A stretch of DNA of 64,000 nt. It comes from Neolentinus lepideus HHB14362 ss-1. Its lineage: Eukaryota > Basidiomycota > Agaricomycetes > Gloeophyllales > Gloeophyllaceae. The notes below the pieces were generated by a model that was given only the letters and a program-made list of their open reading frames with translations, did not search any database and was not told the origin of the DNA. The position numbers and the translations under genes were made by a program. Shown here piece after piece: positions 33,991-45,920 of this stretch (the stretch's first letter is position 1; every line of letters starts with the position of its first letter). The stretch is taken from positions 420,684 through 484,683 of the forward strand of contig KV425559.1 of the NCBI GenBank assembly GCA_001632425.1. The letters run 5' to 3'.

Positions 33991-36900
33991 TTATAATGAG
34001 CTATACTTTATGACTTCAGAGCATCGCTGGCAAAGCTTTTCTTGTTCGGGTCTGGTGAATGTCCAGCAGCGCGGACATTTGTCCAGTTTAGCGGGTCGCA
34101 CCAGGACGCAAAGATTGTGTCCTAGGGCAATGGCATCAATGCAAAATATTCTATGCATGCGACTCTTCCTCTTACCGAATAGTCCAATCGAGTCTTCATG
34201 TGTCCAGGAGAGAGAGGTACCATCATTCGGTACTTCATGTATGACGGCGACGTCGGATACGATGAAGAGCGTCTTCAATAGACCCTCTGCCAGGATTCTT
34301 GAGCATAAATGTTTAAATTGCATTGCTATGGTGAATCACCTTCCCGCCGCAACAGCGCCGACAACTCAGCCGCATCGCCTGGTACAATGAGCTCGACGTC
34401 GGCTTCAAGTGAGCTGCCTATGCTCCTAGAAACATGTTCAACGTCGGGACATAAATCTCCAAGACCATGTAGCTTACTTGTTCGATCGAGCCTTCTCGAG
34501 AAGATTCAGGACCACTGTGCGAATACGGAGTAAATCATTCATATCCTTCTCCGTAGACGGGTCTTCCCACTCTGAGGACTGTCACAGGAGATTGTTAGCG
34601 ATGATTCGCAGTGACTGCGACATCTCAAACTACCATGGGTTCCCATTTCTTTGTGAAGACTGACATGCCGGAAGAGGGTTCCTCGGCACCAGACAAAATG
34701 TAATGGATCTCTTCCGCGAGGTGAGGTAAAATGGGGGCCATCACAGAGACCATAGTACGAAGCACCTGGAGATAAACAGCTGAACCTAGATGTGAAAATG
34801 AGGAGGGGAAAGGAGCTGAGCACACCTGCTCAAGAACAGTCAAGACTGCCCTGCGCTCAATGCTATCCTTTGCATTGGCGTAGAGACAATCTTTGGTGAT
34901 GTCGAAGTACAAGGAGGAGAGTGTGACATTGGCAAAGTTACTCAAGACATTCACGACTTTAACAAGTAGTTAGCACCATGGAACGAAATCATCCAGCAAA
35001 GAACAAGTATACCCTTGGCAAAGTTATATGTAGGGTATGCCTCCCTAGCGATCTTGTCAACCTTGTACAATTCGTGCATAACATAACGATTCGCCTGCAG
35101 ATAAATCAGTCAGAACTGTGGGTTACGCAAAGCAGTTAGTGGGTTGTTACCAGGTTCATATCCACGCGCCGCACTCTAGGAAGGTTGAGTAGACCTCGGC
35201 CATCCTCAAGATTCCCCAATATGAATCGCGCTGAGTTCCGTATTTTGCGCATGGACTCTGCGCACTGAGCCAGCACGTTCGAGCCAATCGCGACGTCATT
35301 CCAGTACTCCACTGTTGCAGCCCAGAGCCTCAGAACATCCGCCCCATACGTAGGCTCCTTCTTTTTATCCTATTTCATGCATCAGCCCTCCTCATCGTAT
35401 ATGACCAAGAAAACTATGCACCTTGCCTCCAGTAATGACAGTCCTCGGGCTAATAATATTCCCCAGCGATTTGCTCATTTTCTTCCCCACCGGGTCGAGG
35501 ACCATCCCATGTGTGATGAGATGATTATAAGGCCTTACAACCTTACCCTCCGCCTTCGTCGCGGCGACTGCCGTCAACAACTGGCTCTGGAACCAGCCAC
35601 GATGCTGATCGCTGCCCTCCACACACACATCCGCGTAGTAACCTCTCTCCCGAATCTCGTCCCCGACGACATCCCTAAGCATCGCCCACGACGACCCGCT
35701 GTCGAACCATACGTCCATCGTGTCCGTACCCTTTTTATACACCGTCTCGGGATCTTCGCCCTCCTTCCTGAGATACTGTGGCACGAAATCGCCGACTGGT
35801 CCGTCCCACCAATGTGCTGTGCCCTTTTCGTCTAGGACAGAGAGGATGTGCGCCAGGCTTTCGCCATCCATAACTGCGGTATCGGTAGCAATGCGGTACA
35901 GTGCAGGAATAGGCACGCCCCAGACACGCTGGCGCGAGATGCACCATTCCGAGCGGGTCTGCACAAAGGACTGGAGCCGGCGGCGGGCTGGATGTGTACA
36001 TTAGAATAGCGTGGGGATGTGGCAGATGGACACTTACAGATGGTGGGGAAGAAGGAGACTTGCTTCAGAACCTTCAACGCGTCTTCCTTGATCGAGTTCA
36101 AGTCAGCGAACCACTGCGAAGTGGCCCTGTCTCAAAAATTTCAGTGAACAAGTCCATCACACTCCGATTGCCTCATCCACGCACAGCATTATGACCGGCT
36201 GATCAGTCTTCCAATCGTACGGATACCGATGCTTAATTCTTTGGACCTTCACGAGTACACCCATATCTCCGAGCAGCTCATTCATTGCCTTACCTCCGTC
36301 TTTCAGCACCTCCTCGCCGACCAGCCTCTTGGCAACGGACTCTCCGACGACTTCCTCTACGGCGCTGCTGAACTTACCATCGGTGTCAACATGACAGAGC
36401 ATACTCTTGTCGGTAGTAAGCAGCCCGAGGTCACGAAAGAGCGCGTAGTCTTCGGCACCGTGAGCTGGGGCGCAGTGAACAAGGCCTGTGCCCGAGTCAG
36501 CAGTGACGTGACCGGAGGGCAGAACTTTGAGGGGGCGAGTGAAGGAGACGGTCTGCGCGACCTCAAAGAAGAGGGGGTGATACACTGAATCGACCAGTTC
36601 CGATCCTAGGAGATCATCGGTCATTATCGTCTCGAATGGAGTCTGAGATCGCTGACCATCAACTTGAGCGATTTCCTCAACTTCACCGAGTATATCCGTG
36701 AGGTCGTACACGCGTTCTGAGCCCACGATGAAAGTGCGTGCAGTCTTCTTCTGAATCAAGATAGAATACTTTAGGTCCGGATGCACAGCAATACCCTTGT
36801 AATTGCAATAAGCCAAATCAGCAAATTTCCAAATATGGCTACCCTTAAAACATACCATATTCGCCGTTAGTGTCCATGGTGTAGTAGTCCAAACCAGCAA

Positions 36901-38085
36901 ATGAGTCTCAGCCTTCTCGCGCAAGAGATTCCGGAGTATAGGACGCATGCCTTCGGCCTTCAGATCCAAGGCGAACGAGACATAGACAGAATGAGAAACG
37001 TGATCGTCTTTGTAAGACAACTCCGCCTCCGCAAGGGCTGATCGTGATGACGGGGAGTAGTGGACCGGTCGATAATGTCTGTATATAAGGCCTGCGTCCA
37101 GTAATCAGCGTGAATATGACTTCACTGTCATCTGACATACCTGCTTCAACCATGGACTTGAAGATCTGAAGTTGCCGCATCTCATAAGCATGGTCTGAAG
37201 GAGTGAGTTTCTTGGCGAGCATCGCCGTAGCTAATTGTATATCCCTCACCCATAGTACGATACGTCGTGTCTGTGCACCAATCCGCCATGATACCTAGTT
37301 GGCTGAACTCCTCTCGTTGCCGTTGTACCTCTTGCTTCGCGAACGCTTTCGCAGCATCCCGGATGATCTTGGGGTCGACGGATCGTTGGTCTTTCTTTGT
37401 AGAACATGAAGTAGGTTAATACAAGCACTTGACATAGCGCACTATTACGTACTCCCAGTTGTTGTAAGACTTTGTTCTCGATTGGCAAACCATGGCAATC
37501 CCAGCCAGGAGCATAACTACATCCCATCTATGTGTGCAAGAAACGATGCGTATCACTGGAGTCCTTACTTACTGTACTTTGTTTCCGATTAGCACGTTGT
37601 ACCGAGTGATGATATCCTTCACAATCTTGTTGAGAGCATGACCTGTCCAGATATGTGATCAGCACTGGAAGATTGCAGTCACTAACGGGCACATCCACCG
37701 GAACGAACCCATGTGCAGATGACCATTGGCATAAGGAGGGCCGTCATGCAAGACAAATAGAGATCCTTTGGCATTCTCCCACTACGAAGAACGCATGAGC
37801 GTGATAGTGCTGTCATACATACACGATATGACGAACCTGCCACCGATACAACTCTCCGCTCGACTTGTTCCTGAAGGGTTCTTCACTTTTCGAAGGATCA
37901 CTCCATAGAGGTAATCTAGTCTTAGGCAAGAGAAGCGTCTTGGAAAACAACTTATTATCTGATGTGGACGTCTTAGACTTAGGCCCAGATGCGCTGGCAG
38001 CGGTGGAGGAGAATGCGCGCCATCCTTGCCGACAACCTCTCAGGAATTTTGGATATCGGAAGTCATGCCTCCAAATCTTAGACAT
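33991..38085 (-). CDS. ISM1: Mitochondrial isoleucyl-tRNA synthetase (bacterial type)
   Basis: The enzyme charges mitochondrial tRNA-Ile. The start at 38085 reads [20 protein letters not shown] and continues [13 protein letters not shown], an arginine-rich leader typical of mitochondrial import. Class I signatures follow. [13 protein letters not shown] joins [10 protein letters not shown], forming the HIGH-like motif. [16 protein letters not shown] comes next, then the editing domain ([28 protein letters not shown]), [28 protein letters not shown] and [15 protein letters not shown] with the KMSKS loop. The C terminus has [20 protein letters not shown], the zinc knuckle of bacterial-type IleRS, before the stop at 33991. 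More than ten introns interrupt the gene. It is divergent from the cyclin gene, with only 262 bases between the two starts. Confidence 0.93.
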
Positions 38086-38347
38086 AAGCCCAGTGTGGCA
38101 GGCTTCGCTTGGTGGCAGGAGTAGACAAGTCAAGTGCGACACAAAAAAACGCGTGACCAAACGCGCACGTGTAAAACGCGCTGTCACCTGATAAACGCGC
38201 CGCGCGGTTATTTGCTCTTATTTGCGCGTCGGATACCTGATTTGGTGAGCTGGTTCGACACCTGTGATCTCTCACCCTTCCACAACCATCGCAACCCCCA
38301 TCCGCCGACCACTCGAATACACTGCAACGCTGGCAACTTAGGCTCAT
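38086..38347. promoter_or_regulatory. Shared IleRS/cyclin promoter with clustered ACGCG motifs
   Basis: Between the divergent starts the core ACGCG appears at 38149-38153 (part of ACGCGT), 38161-38165, 38176-38180 and 38195-38199, and in reverse at 38225-38229. ACGCG is the core of the MluI cell-cycle box bound by MBF-type (Mbp1/Swi6) factors in yeasts. Five copies in about 80 bases upstream of a cyclin gene are suggestive. Binding itself is inferred. Confidence 0.5.
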
Positions 38348-40385
38348 ATGTCTTCAAACATTCCTGTAAGCAATTTCATTTACTCCTAAAATTGTTGCGT
38401 GTCGTAACTCTCGTACAGACACGGCGTGTAACGCGTACAACGCGCGCGACCACACTCAAAGAAAGCGAAAATGCCAATGCTCGACCAGCCAGGCCTGCAA
38501 CCCGCGCGAAGCCACCGTCCAACAGCGCTGCCACCACGTCTGTAACGACCCGCGCGGCGGGAGCTGCTGTGAAAGCCAAGCCCAAGACGATTTCTGCCAC
38601 AGAGGACAGCGCGCAAGGGAAGCGCAAGCGCACAGCACTTGGAGAAGTAACGAGACCCCCCAACCGAAGCACTGAGAATAAAGTGGTTGCTGGTAAGCCG
38701 CCTAGCAAACAACAAGCGGTGAAAGGAAAGGCGACGAAGGAGCAAAATGTACTTAAACCGCCCTCAAAGGTTGGCTCTGTCACCAAAGCTAGCTCTACAA
38801 AGACGACAGCGTCTACTACTCGCATTCCACTCGGAACTGCGGGCGAGGCGACTGCAGGTAATCGTCGGACGAGGAGTACGGCTGTCAAGCGCCTCGAAGA
38901 TGTCAAAGAGGAGGTCGAGGAGGAGCCTATGGCCATCGACCACCCGGGGCAGCCTCGCCGCGCAGCTAGCCGCACAACGAAAGCTGAGGCTGCGACAAAG
39001 GTGACTGTTACGAATGCCACCACCGCGACGCGCGTTGTCGAGAAACAAATTGAGAAGAAGGCGTCCACGCGTTCTATTGCGTCCGCACGCTCCCTCGCGA
39101 CCGAGGAGGAGGAGGAGCAGCCGCGTCGCGCGCATAAGAAGCGGCGCACGTCCCCGGATCCCCCCGTCGACGACGTCGAGACGCGGGAGGCGGAGCTCGC
39201 GCAGGCGTTCGCGGAGCAACTCGAGCGCGCGTCGATGAGCCTTGAGAAGGAGGCAGACCCCAATGGCGATGAGTGGGATGACCTTGACGCTGACGACGCT
39301 GACGATCCACTGATGGTCAGTGAGTATGTCGTCGAGATCTTCGAGTACCTGAAGGAGGTTGAGGTGAGTGTTCCAATGGAATGATGTCGGATGTCCCACT
39401 GAATGTATTCAAAGCAAACGACGATGCCGAACCCAAACTATATGGACAACCAGAAGGAACTCGCGTGGAAGATGCGCGCGATCCTGATGGACTGGCTCAT
39501 TCAGATCCACTTCCGCTTCCGACTGCTGCCTGAGACGCTCTTCCTATGCTGCAATATCATTGACCGCTTCCTCTCCGCGCGCGTCGTCTCTGTCGCGAAG
39601 CTGCAGCTCGTGGGCATCACATGCCTCTTCGTCGCATCCAAGACCGAGGAGATCGTGTCTCCTTCCGTCGTCAATTTCCTCCAGTGCGCGGACTCCTCGT
39701 ACACTGAGCACGACATCCTCCAGGCCGAGCGCTACGTTCTCAAGACGCTTGATTGGAACCTCAGCTACCCAAACCCCATCCACTACCTCCGCCGTGTGAG
39801 CAAGGCCGACGACTATGACGTCCAGGCCAGGACCATTGGCAAGTACTTGATGGAGATATCCATCGTCGAGTGGCGGTTGCTCCCAGCACCTCCGTCACTG
39901 CTTGCTGCTGCTGCTATCTGGTTGGCGCGGCTCATCCTATGCAGGGAGGAATGGGTGAGCGTTGCTGAATATAAAATCTTCATTAACACCTCACTGAATG
40001 TCTTTCGTCACTAGACGCCGAATTTGGCTCACTATTCCTCCTACACGGAAAGCCAACTGATTCCTACTGCCGGCGTTATGCTGAACTACGTGCTGCGCCC
40101 TGTCCGGCACCCCACGTTCTGGAAGAAGTATGCCTCCAAGAAGTATTTGAAGGTAAGCTTGCAGGTTAACTGTGACCTTCGATAGTTATTGAACGTACCT
40201 GTTGCCAGGCAAGCACTTTTGTGCGAGCATGGGCGCTCGAGCGATGGCCGGAGGGCACACAGGTTTCGCTGCAGGACGACGTCATCGTTCTCAAGGCCGA
40301 GATCCGGGCGTACCGCGAACGGGCGTTGGCTGGTGCAGAGACTGGGGTGGCTGAGGCGGAGTACGACGAAGAAGACGGAGCCTAA
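38348..40385 (+). CDS. B-type (mitotic) cyclin
   Basis: The protein is the regulatory subunit of the CDK1 kinase driving entry into mitosis. Exon 1 (ATG 38348, MSSNIP) joins exon 2 at TRRVTRTTR. The N-terminal third is basic and low-complexity and holds KRTALGEVTR, a destruction-box (RxxL) for APC-dependent degradation. The cyclin box begins about PNYMDNQKELAWKMRAILMD and carries the signature WLIQIHFRFRLLPETLFL, then IIDRFLSARVVSVAKLQLVG and ASKTEEI, SYTEHDILQAERYVLKTLDW and NPIHYLRRVSKADDYD. The second fold continues LPAPPSLLAAAAIWLARLIL, HYSSYTESQLIP and FWKKYASKKYLK. The last exon ends YDEEDGA at 40385. The order and the D-box fit cyclin B (Cdc13/Clb-like). Confidence 0.94.
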
Positions 40386-41300
40386 TTTGAGGAAGATTAA
40401 AGAAGAATAATGTGCATGTCAAGATAGAAAGAAGATGCCCCCCTCCCTCTCACCTCCTAGGGTCTTGCGACACATCTCTATTCCCCAGCTATCCCCTATT
40501 TATTCCATTAATGAATGTTGAGTCGGATCTCCGCGGGCAGCACATTACGCACTGTTATAGCATCTTGAATTCCTGATTCCAATTTCCCTCCTTCCCGATG
40601 TCCGATTCGCAGTAAGTCTACGTCCATGCCTCGCACGCCCACGGACTATCGTGTCATTGTACGCACTGCATTTGTTTTATACGCACGAATGGATGTTTCA
40701 CTTGTCATCACAGTTTCGCTCTCTTGATATGGACCGCACTCCTCCAACCAACTTGTGACCGCATCCACATGGTGCCCTAATGGGCACTGTGCTGTGCTGT
40801 CGCTGCCGTCTGTCGTTACTCGAGCTCTTATTCCTGTGCTATACTCTGCTAGATGGGCTGTGGTGACTACTACTTCCCAGCCTAGTACTATGTTACACTT
40901 GCCTATGCCGAACTTCTTGATATGCAGCCATTTGTATGATTTCACCTAACACCTGTTTATGCATTGTGTTTTTCTCTTCGTCCGCTTGAGTTCTTCCCGT
41001 CTGCGAGAATCTAGCATTTAGAGCCCTGTATAGGCATCGCCGTATTGACGACAAGAAAGTTATTGCCGCAAACACGAAGTCGACGCGCGAGTAGTCTCAA
41101 GTACGTGATCCCGGGCGGGTCATTTCATTGGCTTTCAAACATGTTAGCCCTCAGGACTTTAGGACTTTCGACTGATCTCCTTTCCAAACTGTGAAACGAA
41201 CGAGATGCAATCATTCCGAGCCTCGCATTTCAGTGGCTCATCTGAGGGCTACTTCGCGGCTGACTGGACAACGACAAAGGCGCCGCGTGCCCATGAATAA
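40386..41300. other. Intergenic, no gene recognised
   Basis: About 915 bases between two convergent genes. It will hold both 3' untranslated regions. Open frames here lack any conserved feature. Confidence 0.5.
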
Positions 41301-42661
41301 TTACAATGATATTACATATCGGCTTTGAATATATTGATAGAGGCTCTCGTTGTACCATCCGAGTTCACGAGGAGAGCGTCCTGTGGGGACGTAATCAGTT
41401 GTCAATACAGTAAGCTCGACGACATTATTGAAGGCAGCACCAACCGAGCATGAGGAACCAAGGGCAGCGTTGCCAATCCAGCCAGGCTCCCAGTAGCATA
41501 TCCCGAGCCCGCCGCCCACTTCCTGGAGCACATTGCGGATACCGGCTACCCAAGTTTGCTGACCGGACACGGAGACAGGTATGGACGGCTCGCTGAGCGA
41601 AGTGCTGGAACAAGCTTCGGGCCAGTCTGTTTCTACGACCATGAATTGCTGGACGCAGTCTATCAACAATGTTCGAACTACGCTGCCCAGAAGAGACCTA
41701 CTTTGCCATATGCTTTGGTAATACTACTCATGCTCGATTGCAGAGCACTCAAGGTGGCTCGCGTGTTGTAGAACGGATAGAAAGAGAAGCCCATGATATC
41801 CACGTCGTTCGGGGACAGCGCCCCGGGGATGAATACGTTTTTGTAGAAGCTGGTGACGCCCGATTGGTCCCAGCCGTTGGCGAGATGGATCATGGTCTTC
41901 ACTGAGGACGAGGCTGCGCGAGCGCCTTGCACACCAGAGCGCAAGAGTTGCGAGAGACCACTGTAGCCGTTCTCAGAAATTTCTCCGACTGGCCAGAGGA
42001 TGCCGCTGTTGATTTCATTGCCGATCTGGATTGTTATTGAGATCAGCGATGGAACTTCACGAATCGATCCAGCTATACTGACCTGTAAGAACGTGATTGG
42101 AGTTCCTTGGGCAACGAAGGACTGAACAAGACCCTTGGTGTAACTAATTGCATATCATGAACATGTCGTAACGTAGCTTAGTAGAATCGATACCCACTTA
42201 TATATCTTGGTATTCAAGCCACTGAGATCGGTCGGCCAGCTAGATGGTATATGTTGTTTTCCTGGGTCAGCCCCTTGGAAGGAACAGTGGCTCAGCCGTA
42301 GAAGGGACACAGAAATGATCTCTTCGGTCGTGCCGAGTACAAGTCAGTACTCACAGCTATCACTGTAGTGCAAGTCTACCAGCAGATCCATGCCGGCAGC
42401 CTTGGCTCGCTTGGCGATGACCAGCGCCTGGGGAAGATTATAGTCGCCAGCGGTCCACACACGAATCCTAGCGAGATTCGTTCCATGCCTTGCTAGAACG
42501 GTGTCGAATTTCTCGCTGACGCCGCTGTCCGTGTACGTGATACCAGCGGCTTCATTCACGAGCAGAGATGAGAAGTCGGCGCATTTGTAGGTCAGGCCGT
42601 TGACACTGATGGCCAACGAAGCCAAGAAGCTCAAGTAAACGGTGAAGGGAACCATCCGCAT
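41301..42661 (-). CDS. Secreted endo-beta-1,4-galactanase (GH53)
   Basis: The enzyme cuts beta-1,4-galactan side chains of pectin, as expected for a plant-matter-degrading fungus. The start at 42661 gives a signal peptide (MRMVPFTVYLSFLASLAISV). Core motifs follow: TYKCADFSSLLVNEAAGI, ARHGTNLARIRVWTAGDYN, GMDLLVDLHYSDSW (intron in the tryptophan codon) then ADPGKQHIPSSW, FLQIGNEINSGILWP with the acid/base glutamate (NE), MIHLANGWD, DIMGFSFYPFYNTRATL and VVETDWPEACS with the nucleophile glutamate. Near the C terminus are GGGLGICYWEPGWIG and GSSCSVGAAFNN. Catalytic pairs are present and the frame is intact. Confidence 0.93.
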
Positions 42662-43529
42662 GGTGCTGAAGGGTACCGGTTATCCAAGGGGCCATTCCAC
42701 GTCGTACTTCCCTCTCATTCATATAAATTGGTGAGCGACAGATCACGGGGGAGAGGTCAGCCACGACGACTTCGATTGCCAACCGGATCATTCTCGGGCA
42801 CAGTGTAGTGCCTAGCTGAAGGAAAGACCTTGGATAGAAAAGTGGTCCGCTTCCAATTCTACCGCACGGGAGACAACTTTTGGACCGGAGACCGGGCGGT
42901 CCGCTGGAGACACGTGAATACCAAGTCGTCAAAGATGACCCTAATATAAGATCATACTTGAGAAATTTACCAAAGCCGCAGGTGGGCAGGGGGGACCGAC
43001 TGACGAGAACCGTGTCGCGCCCGTGGAACGGGGCCGGATTCCAAGGGCTGACCGGGAGAAGGTCATTACACTTGCGGTCTTGCGGTACGTCGATCGGGCC
43101 TCCAGCTCGCTTTGTTCCCGCCCTCTGCAAGGTCGAAGATCGCCAGTAGGTGTTTCAGTTCCACGGGTGTGCAGGTTCAGTGTTCGAGCTCACGACTGTC
43201 ATGCAAGTAGATTGCTGTGCCCAGAACCATGATGGTTTTGTGGGTATCGTGTCGGTATCGATACTTTTGTCGATTGGGAACCGACATTCGCATTTGGATC
43301 GACGAGTCTGCCAACCTGAAAGGAGAGGAGGGTGTCGAAATAACCGAAACTACACCATAGACCAAACCTGTCGGTTACAACCGTCCTTAGAACTTGACGC
43401 GTAACGTAGACAATCTATAGCAATCTAACCAGAGCTGCAAGGTTGAGAAGTGCACTCGAATACGGCAAAACGTATATGGCGGGAGTGAGCAGCGCAACGG
43501 TCGCTTGAATATGATTTTGGTGATAGATT
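42662..43529. other. Intergenic, no gene recognised
   Basis: 868 bases including the galactanase promoter and sequence next to a transposon-type ORF. No conserved frame was seen. Confidence 0.45.
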
Positions 43530-44109
43530 TCAATATCCTGATTTAGACAATCCCCTAGCAGGATCATCACCGACTTCCCCAGAGAAGTCATCGGCTGGCC
43601 CAGCGGGGGGATAATCTCCCAGATCCATGTCCTGGGATGTACCGGATGGGACAGCGCTGTTTGACGGGCACACTGGCATGTCACTGCGAAGGTCAGGAGG
43701 TCCGGGAGTTGGCTGACGAGCAGAATGCTCCGTGTTATCCTGCGGGAGTAAATTATTATAATTAGACTATGAGAGCAACAGATACACGCACTGCATTATG
43801 GTCTTCCGGGGCCTCTAGCCTGCGTCTCTTTGAAGAATGTATATTGCTTGAGGATGCAGGAACTAGCCTCGAGCTGTACATACTAGTAGTTGGCTGAACC
43901 CCGGGTTGTGTACGAGCAGTTCCAGGTATTGCTTGCAGTTGTGGGACAACAAGGCGGATTTTGTCTTGCTCTCGATAGCGTTTGTGCTTGTAGTATGTGT
44001 TGCGGCAGACTGACCGAAGCGTCCCCTCACAATACCTCGTACAGTCGCATTTGTACGTGTCGGATTCCGAGTCTGGAGGCATCTTGCGCGTATCGAATCC
44101 ACCAAGCAT
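43530..44109 (-). mobile_element. Probable N-terminal fragment of a transposon-encoded protein
   Basis: Reverse-strand exons read MLGGFDTRKMPPDSESDTYK, then CDCTRYCEGTLRSVCRNTYY with KHKRYRE, and after a short intron DNTEHSARQPTPGPPDLRSD to a stop at 43530. A cysteine cluster followed by a histidine- and arginine-rich segment and then a long acidic, proline-rich linker is the layout I associate with the N-terminal part of Tnp2-type element proteins in basidiomycetes. The conserved transposase core is missing, so this is a fragment. A start at either 44109 or the ATG at 44082 is possible. Confidence 0.5.
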
Positions 44110-44879
44110 AAGACGGACTTAGCAAGAAAGGCGTCACAATGTCTCTGATTGCTATGCAAATGTACCGCAGAGGACGCTACTGCTATGAACGCCAGGGCAT
44201 TACACGAGCGCACTTTGCATTCCGAGTACAGCACTGAGCTGACCCGATCGGGAAGCTGCATAGTCATCCATGCGCAGAAGTGGTACTTTAATAGATATTG
44301 TTCCAACTGCATCACTTTTACTCTAGCTGAATCTGGCGCAATCGCTAGCTATCTTGTCGATTTTGACTGGGCTTTACAGGCTAAGGCACAACCACTTATA
44401 TACACGTCGAGCCTGGAGCGACTCAAGCATAGCATGAATTCGACTTGGGAGCCATCGCGAGAAACCATTTTAATTAGAAGAGAGATACATTGTTCTACAG
44501 TGTTCAGGGTAATCGCAAACAAGACAGCTCAGGTATGGCAAGACACGCCTCCTTCCGCATAGGACTCAAGGGCAAAAGGTCCGGCGAAGTCGAGCACCTA
44601 GGACAAAAAGTGACTTGTGTTCCGGTCATGGACCTTCTGGACTTGTCGCGGAAAGAGTCTAAGTGTAGGTTGCAGTTAACGTCACGGTCTTTGGCCCTTG
44701 CAGTGGCAGTGAACTCGAATACATTGAGTAAGCGCGCCCGTTCACCCACATTCATTGTCGGCTTCACGATATCAAACTTACTTTAAAACAATTTCATTTA
44801 TATTACACCCATGTCAGGACAAGCCCAATAAAATGTCCAAAAGACCTCACCCCCGTTTCTTCGTATACGGTGCCGGATA
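44110..44879. other. Intergenic, no gene recognised
   Basis: 770 bases without a supported gene. The left part could be more of the transposon remnant. Confidence 0.45.
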
Positions 44880-45716
44880 TCATCCTGTCTTTGCATCCTG
44901 CAATGCCTTCAAATACCTGAATACCACCCCGATGCCCTCCTTCACATTTGCCTGTTCCTCCGGAATAACCCTCGCGATCACAGAGCCTAGCTTGTCTGGA
45001 TGCCATCGAAGCATGCTCGACCGCAGCCTACCCTTCGGCGTCACCTTATTCCCGCGAATTTTGAGTGGCGACATGATGAAATCTTCTATCTTCTTTTCAG
45101 TGAATTCCTCTACCGATGTCGGAGTCGTAGGGAGAGGCCAGGGCACGTCGCTGAAACGGAGGGGTTCCTGAGATGACTTCAGAGCTTGCCAGCGCTGCTG
45201 GTACAAGTCCCATTGCTCTCGTAGGCGCTTCTCTTCCGCTTCGAGACGCAACTCCTCACGAATTCGGTTAGTGCGAGCGAGGTCGCGGTTTCCGTTAGCG
45301 TCGCGTAGAATGCCGCCTGACCGCACCCAGTCAACCTCGCCTGCCTCTGCTATGGCACGTTCTTTCTCTAATCTTCTGAGACGCGCCTCTTGTTTCAGGT
45401 GCTCCTCTGGCGATTGAGACTCGGGATCAGGTGTTGAGGGATGTTGAGATGCATCATCCTCGTTCTCGTAGCCCACTTCTTCCCCCGGTAGTGGCCCAAC
45501 CGAAAAGAATGATTTCGTGTCTTGTAAAGAATCATCACGAAAAGGGATTGCAAAATAACCCTTCGTGAAAGGAGGACGCGATCTAGAAGCGTATTCGTTT
45601 GGGACAGGCCCGAATCTTGAAAACGAAGTGTTGATGTTGCGGCTAAAGTTCCAGGACTGAGATGATGTATTCGCTTGTGCAGAGCTCGAGCTAGGATATC
45701 CCAACCCACTTGCCAT
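44880..45716 (-). CDS. NFKBIL1-like protein with C-terminal J-domain-like motif
   Basis: One exon encodes 278 residues from ATG 45716 (MASGLGYPSSSSAQANTSSQ). The first half is low-complexity with acidic and serine-rich stretches. A charged helical segment runs EEHLKQEARLRRLEKERAI and LARTNRIREELRLEAEEKRL, rich in Arg and Glu. The C-terminal third has LRSSMLRWHPDKLGSVIARV, a J-domain-like HPD followed by a segment resembling the end of animal NFKBIL1. I have no firm function. It starts 204 bases from Rpn1 and divergently. Confidence 0.72.
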   Translation of the reverse strand: MASGLGYPSSSSAQANTSSQSWNFSRNINTSFSRFGPVPNEYASRSRPPFTKGYFAIPFRDDSLQDTKSFFSVGPLPGEEVGYENEDDASQHPSTPDPESQSPEEHLKQEARLRRLEKERAIAEAGEVDWVRSGGILRDANGNRDLARTNRIREELRLEAEEKRLREQWDLYQQRWQALKSSQEPLRFSDVPWPLPTTPTSVEEFTEKKIEDFIMSPLKIRGNKVTPKGRLRSSMLRWHPDKLGSVIARVIPEEQANVKEGIGVVFRYLKALQDAKTG

Positions 45717-45920
45717 CGCGTTCGACGACGACCGCGACTATGCAGTAAGGTTGGAAGTTGGAACGCCACGGACGCGTTCTTCGTTTTGCCTGGAAATCAA
45801 CCAAATCGGGGTACTCCATTTTTGTCCCAGACAAGCCCAAATCGGTCAATTACGCATCTACATAGGACGCGCGTCGTGTTACGCGTTTGACCAAGTCCAA
45901 CTCTCTCTTACTAGCTGATC
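45717..45920. promoter_or_regulatory. Shared promoter of the NFKBIL1-like and Rpn1 genes
   Basis: Only 204 bases separate the divergent starts. A GGACGCGCGTCG segment at about 45865-45876 and an ACGCGT at 45881-45886 lie within 60 bases of the Rpn1 ATG. Any role is unproven. Confidence 0.35.

Noticed and set aside
38376..39263. Long reverse open frame of 295 codons across the cyclin N terminus
   Set aside because: It mirrors the low-complexity lysine-, threonine- and alanine-rich cyclin region. The plus strand joins to a full cyclin box and D-box.
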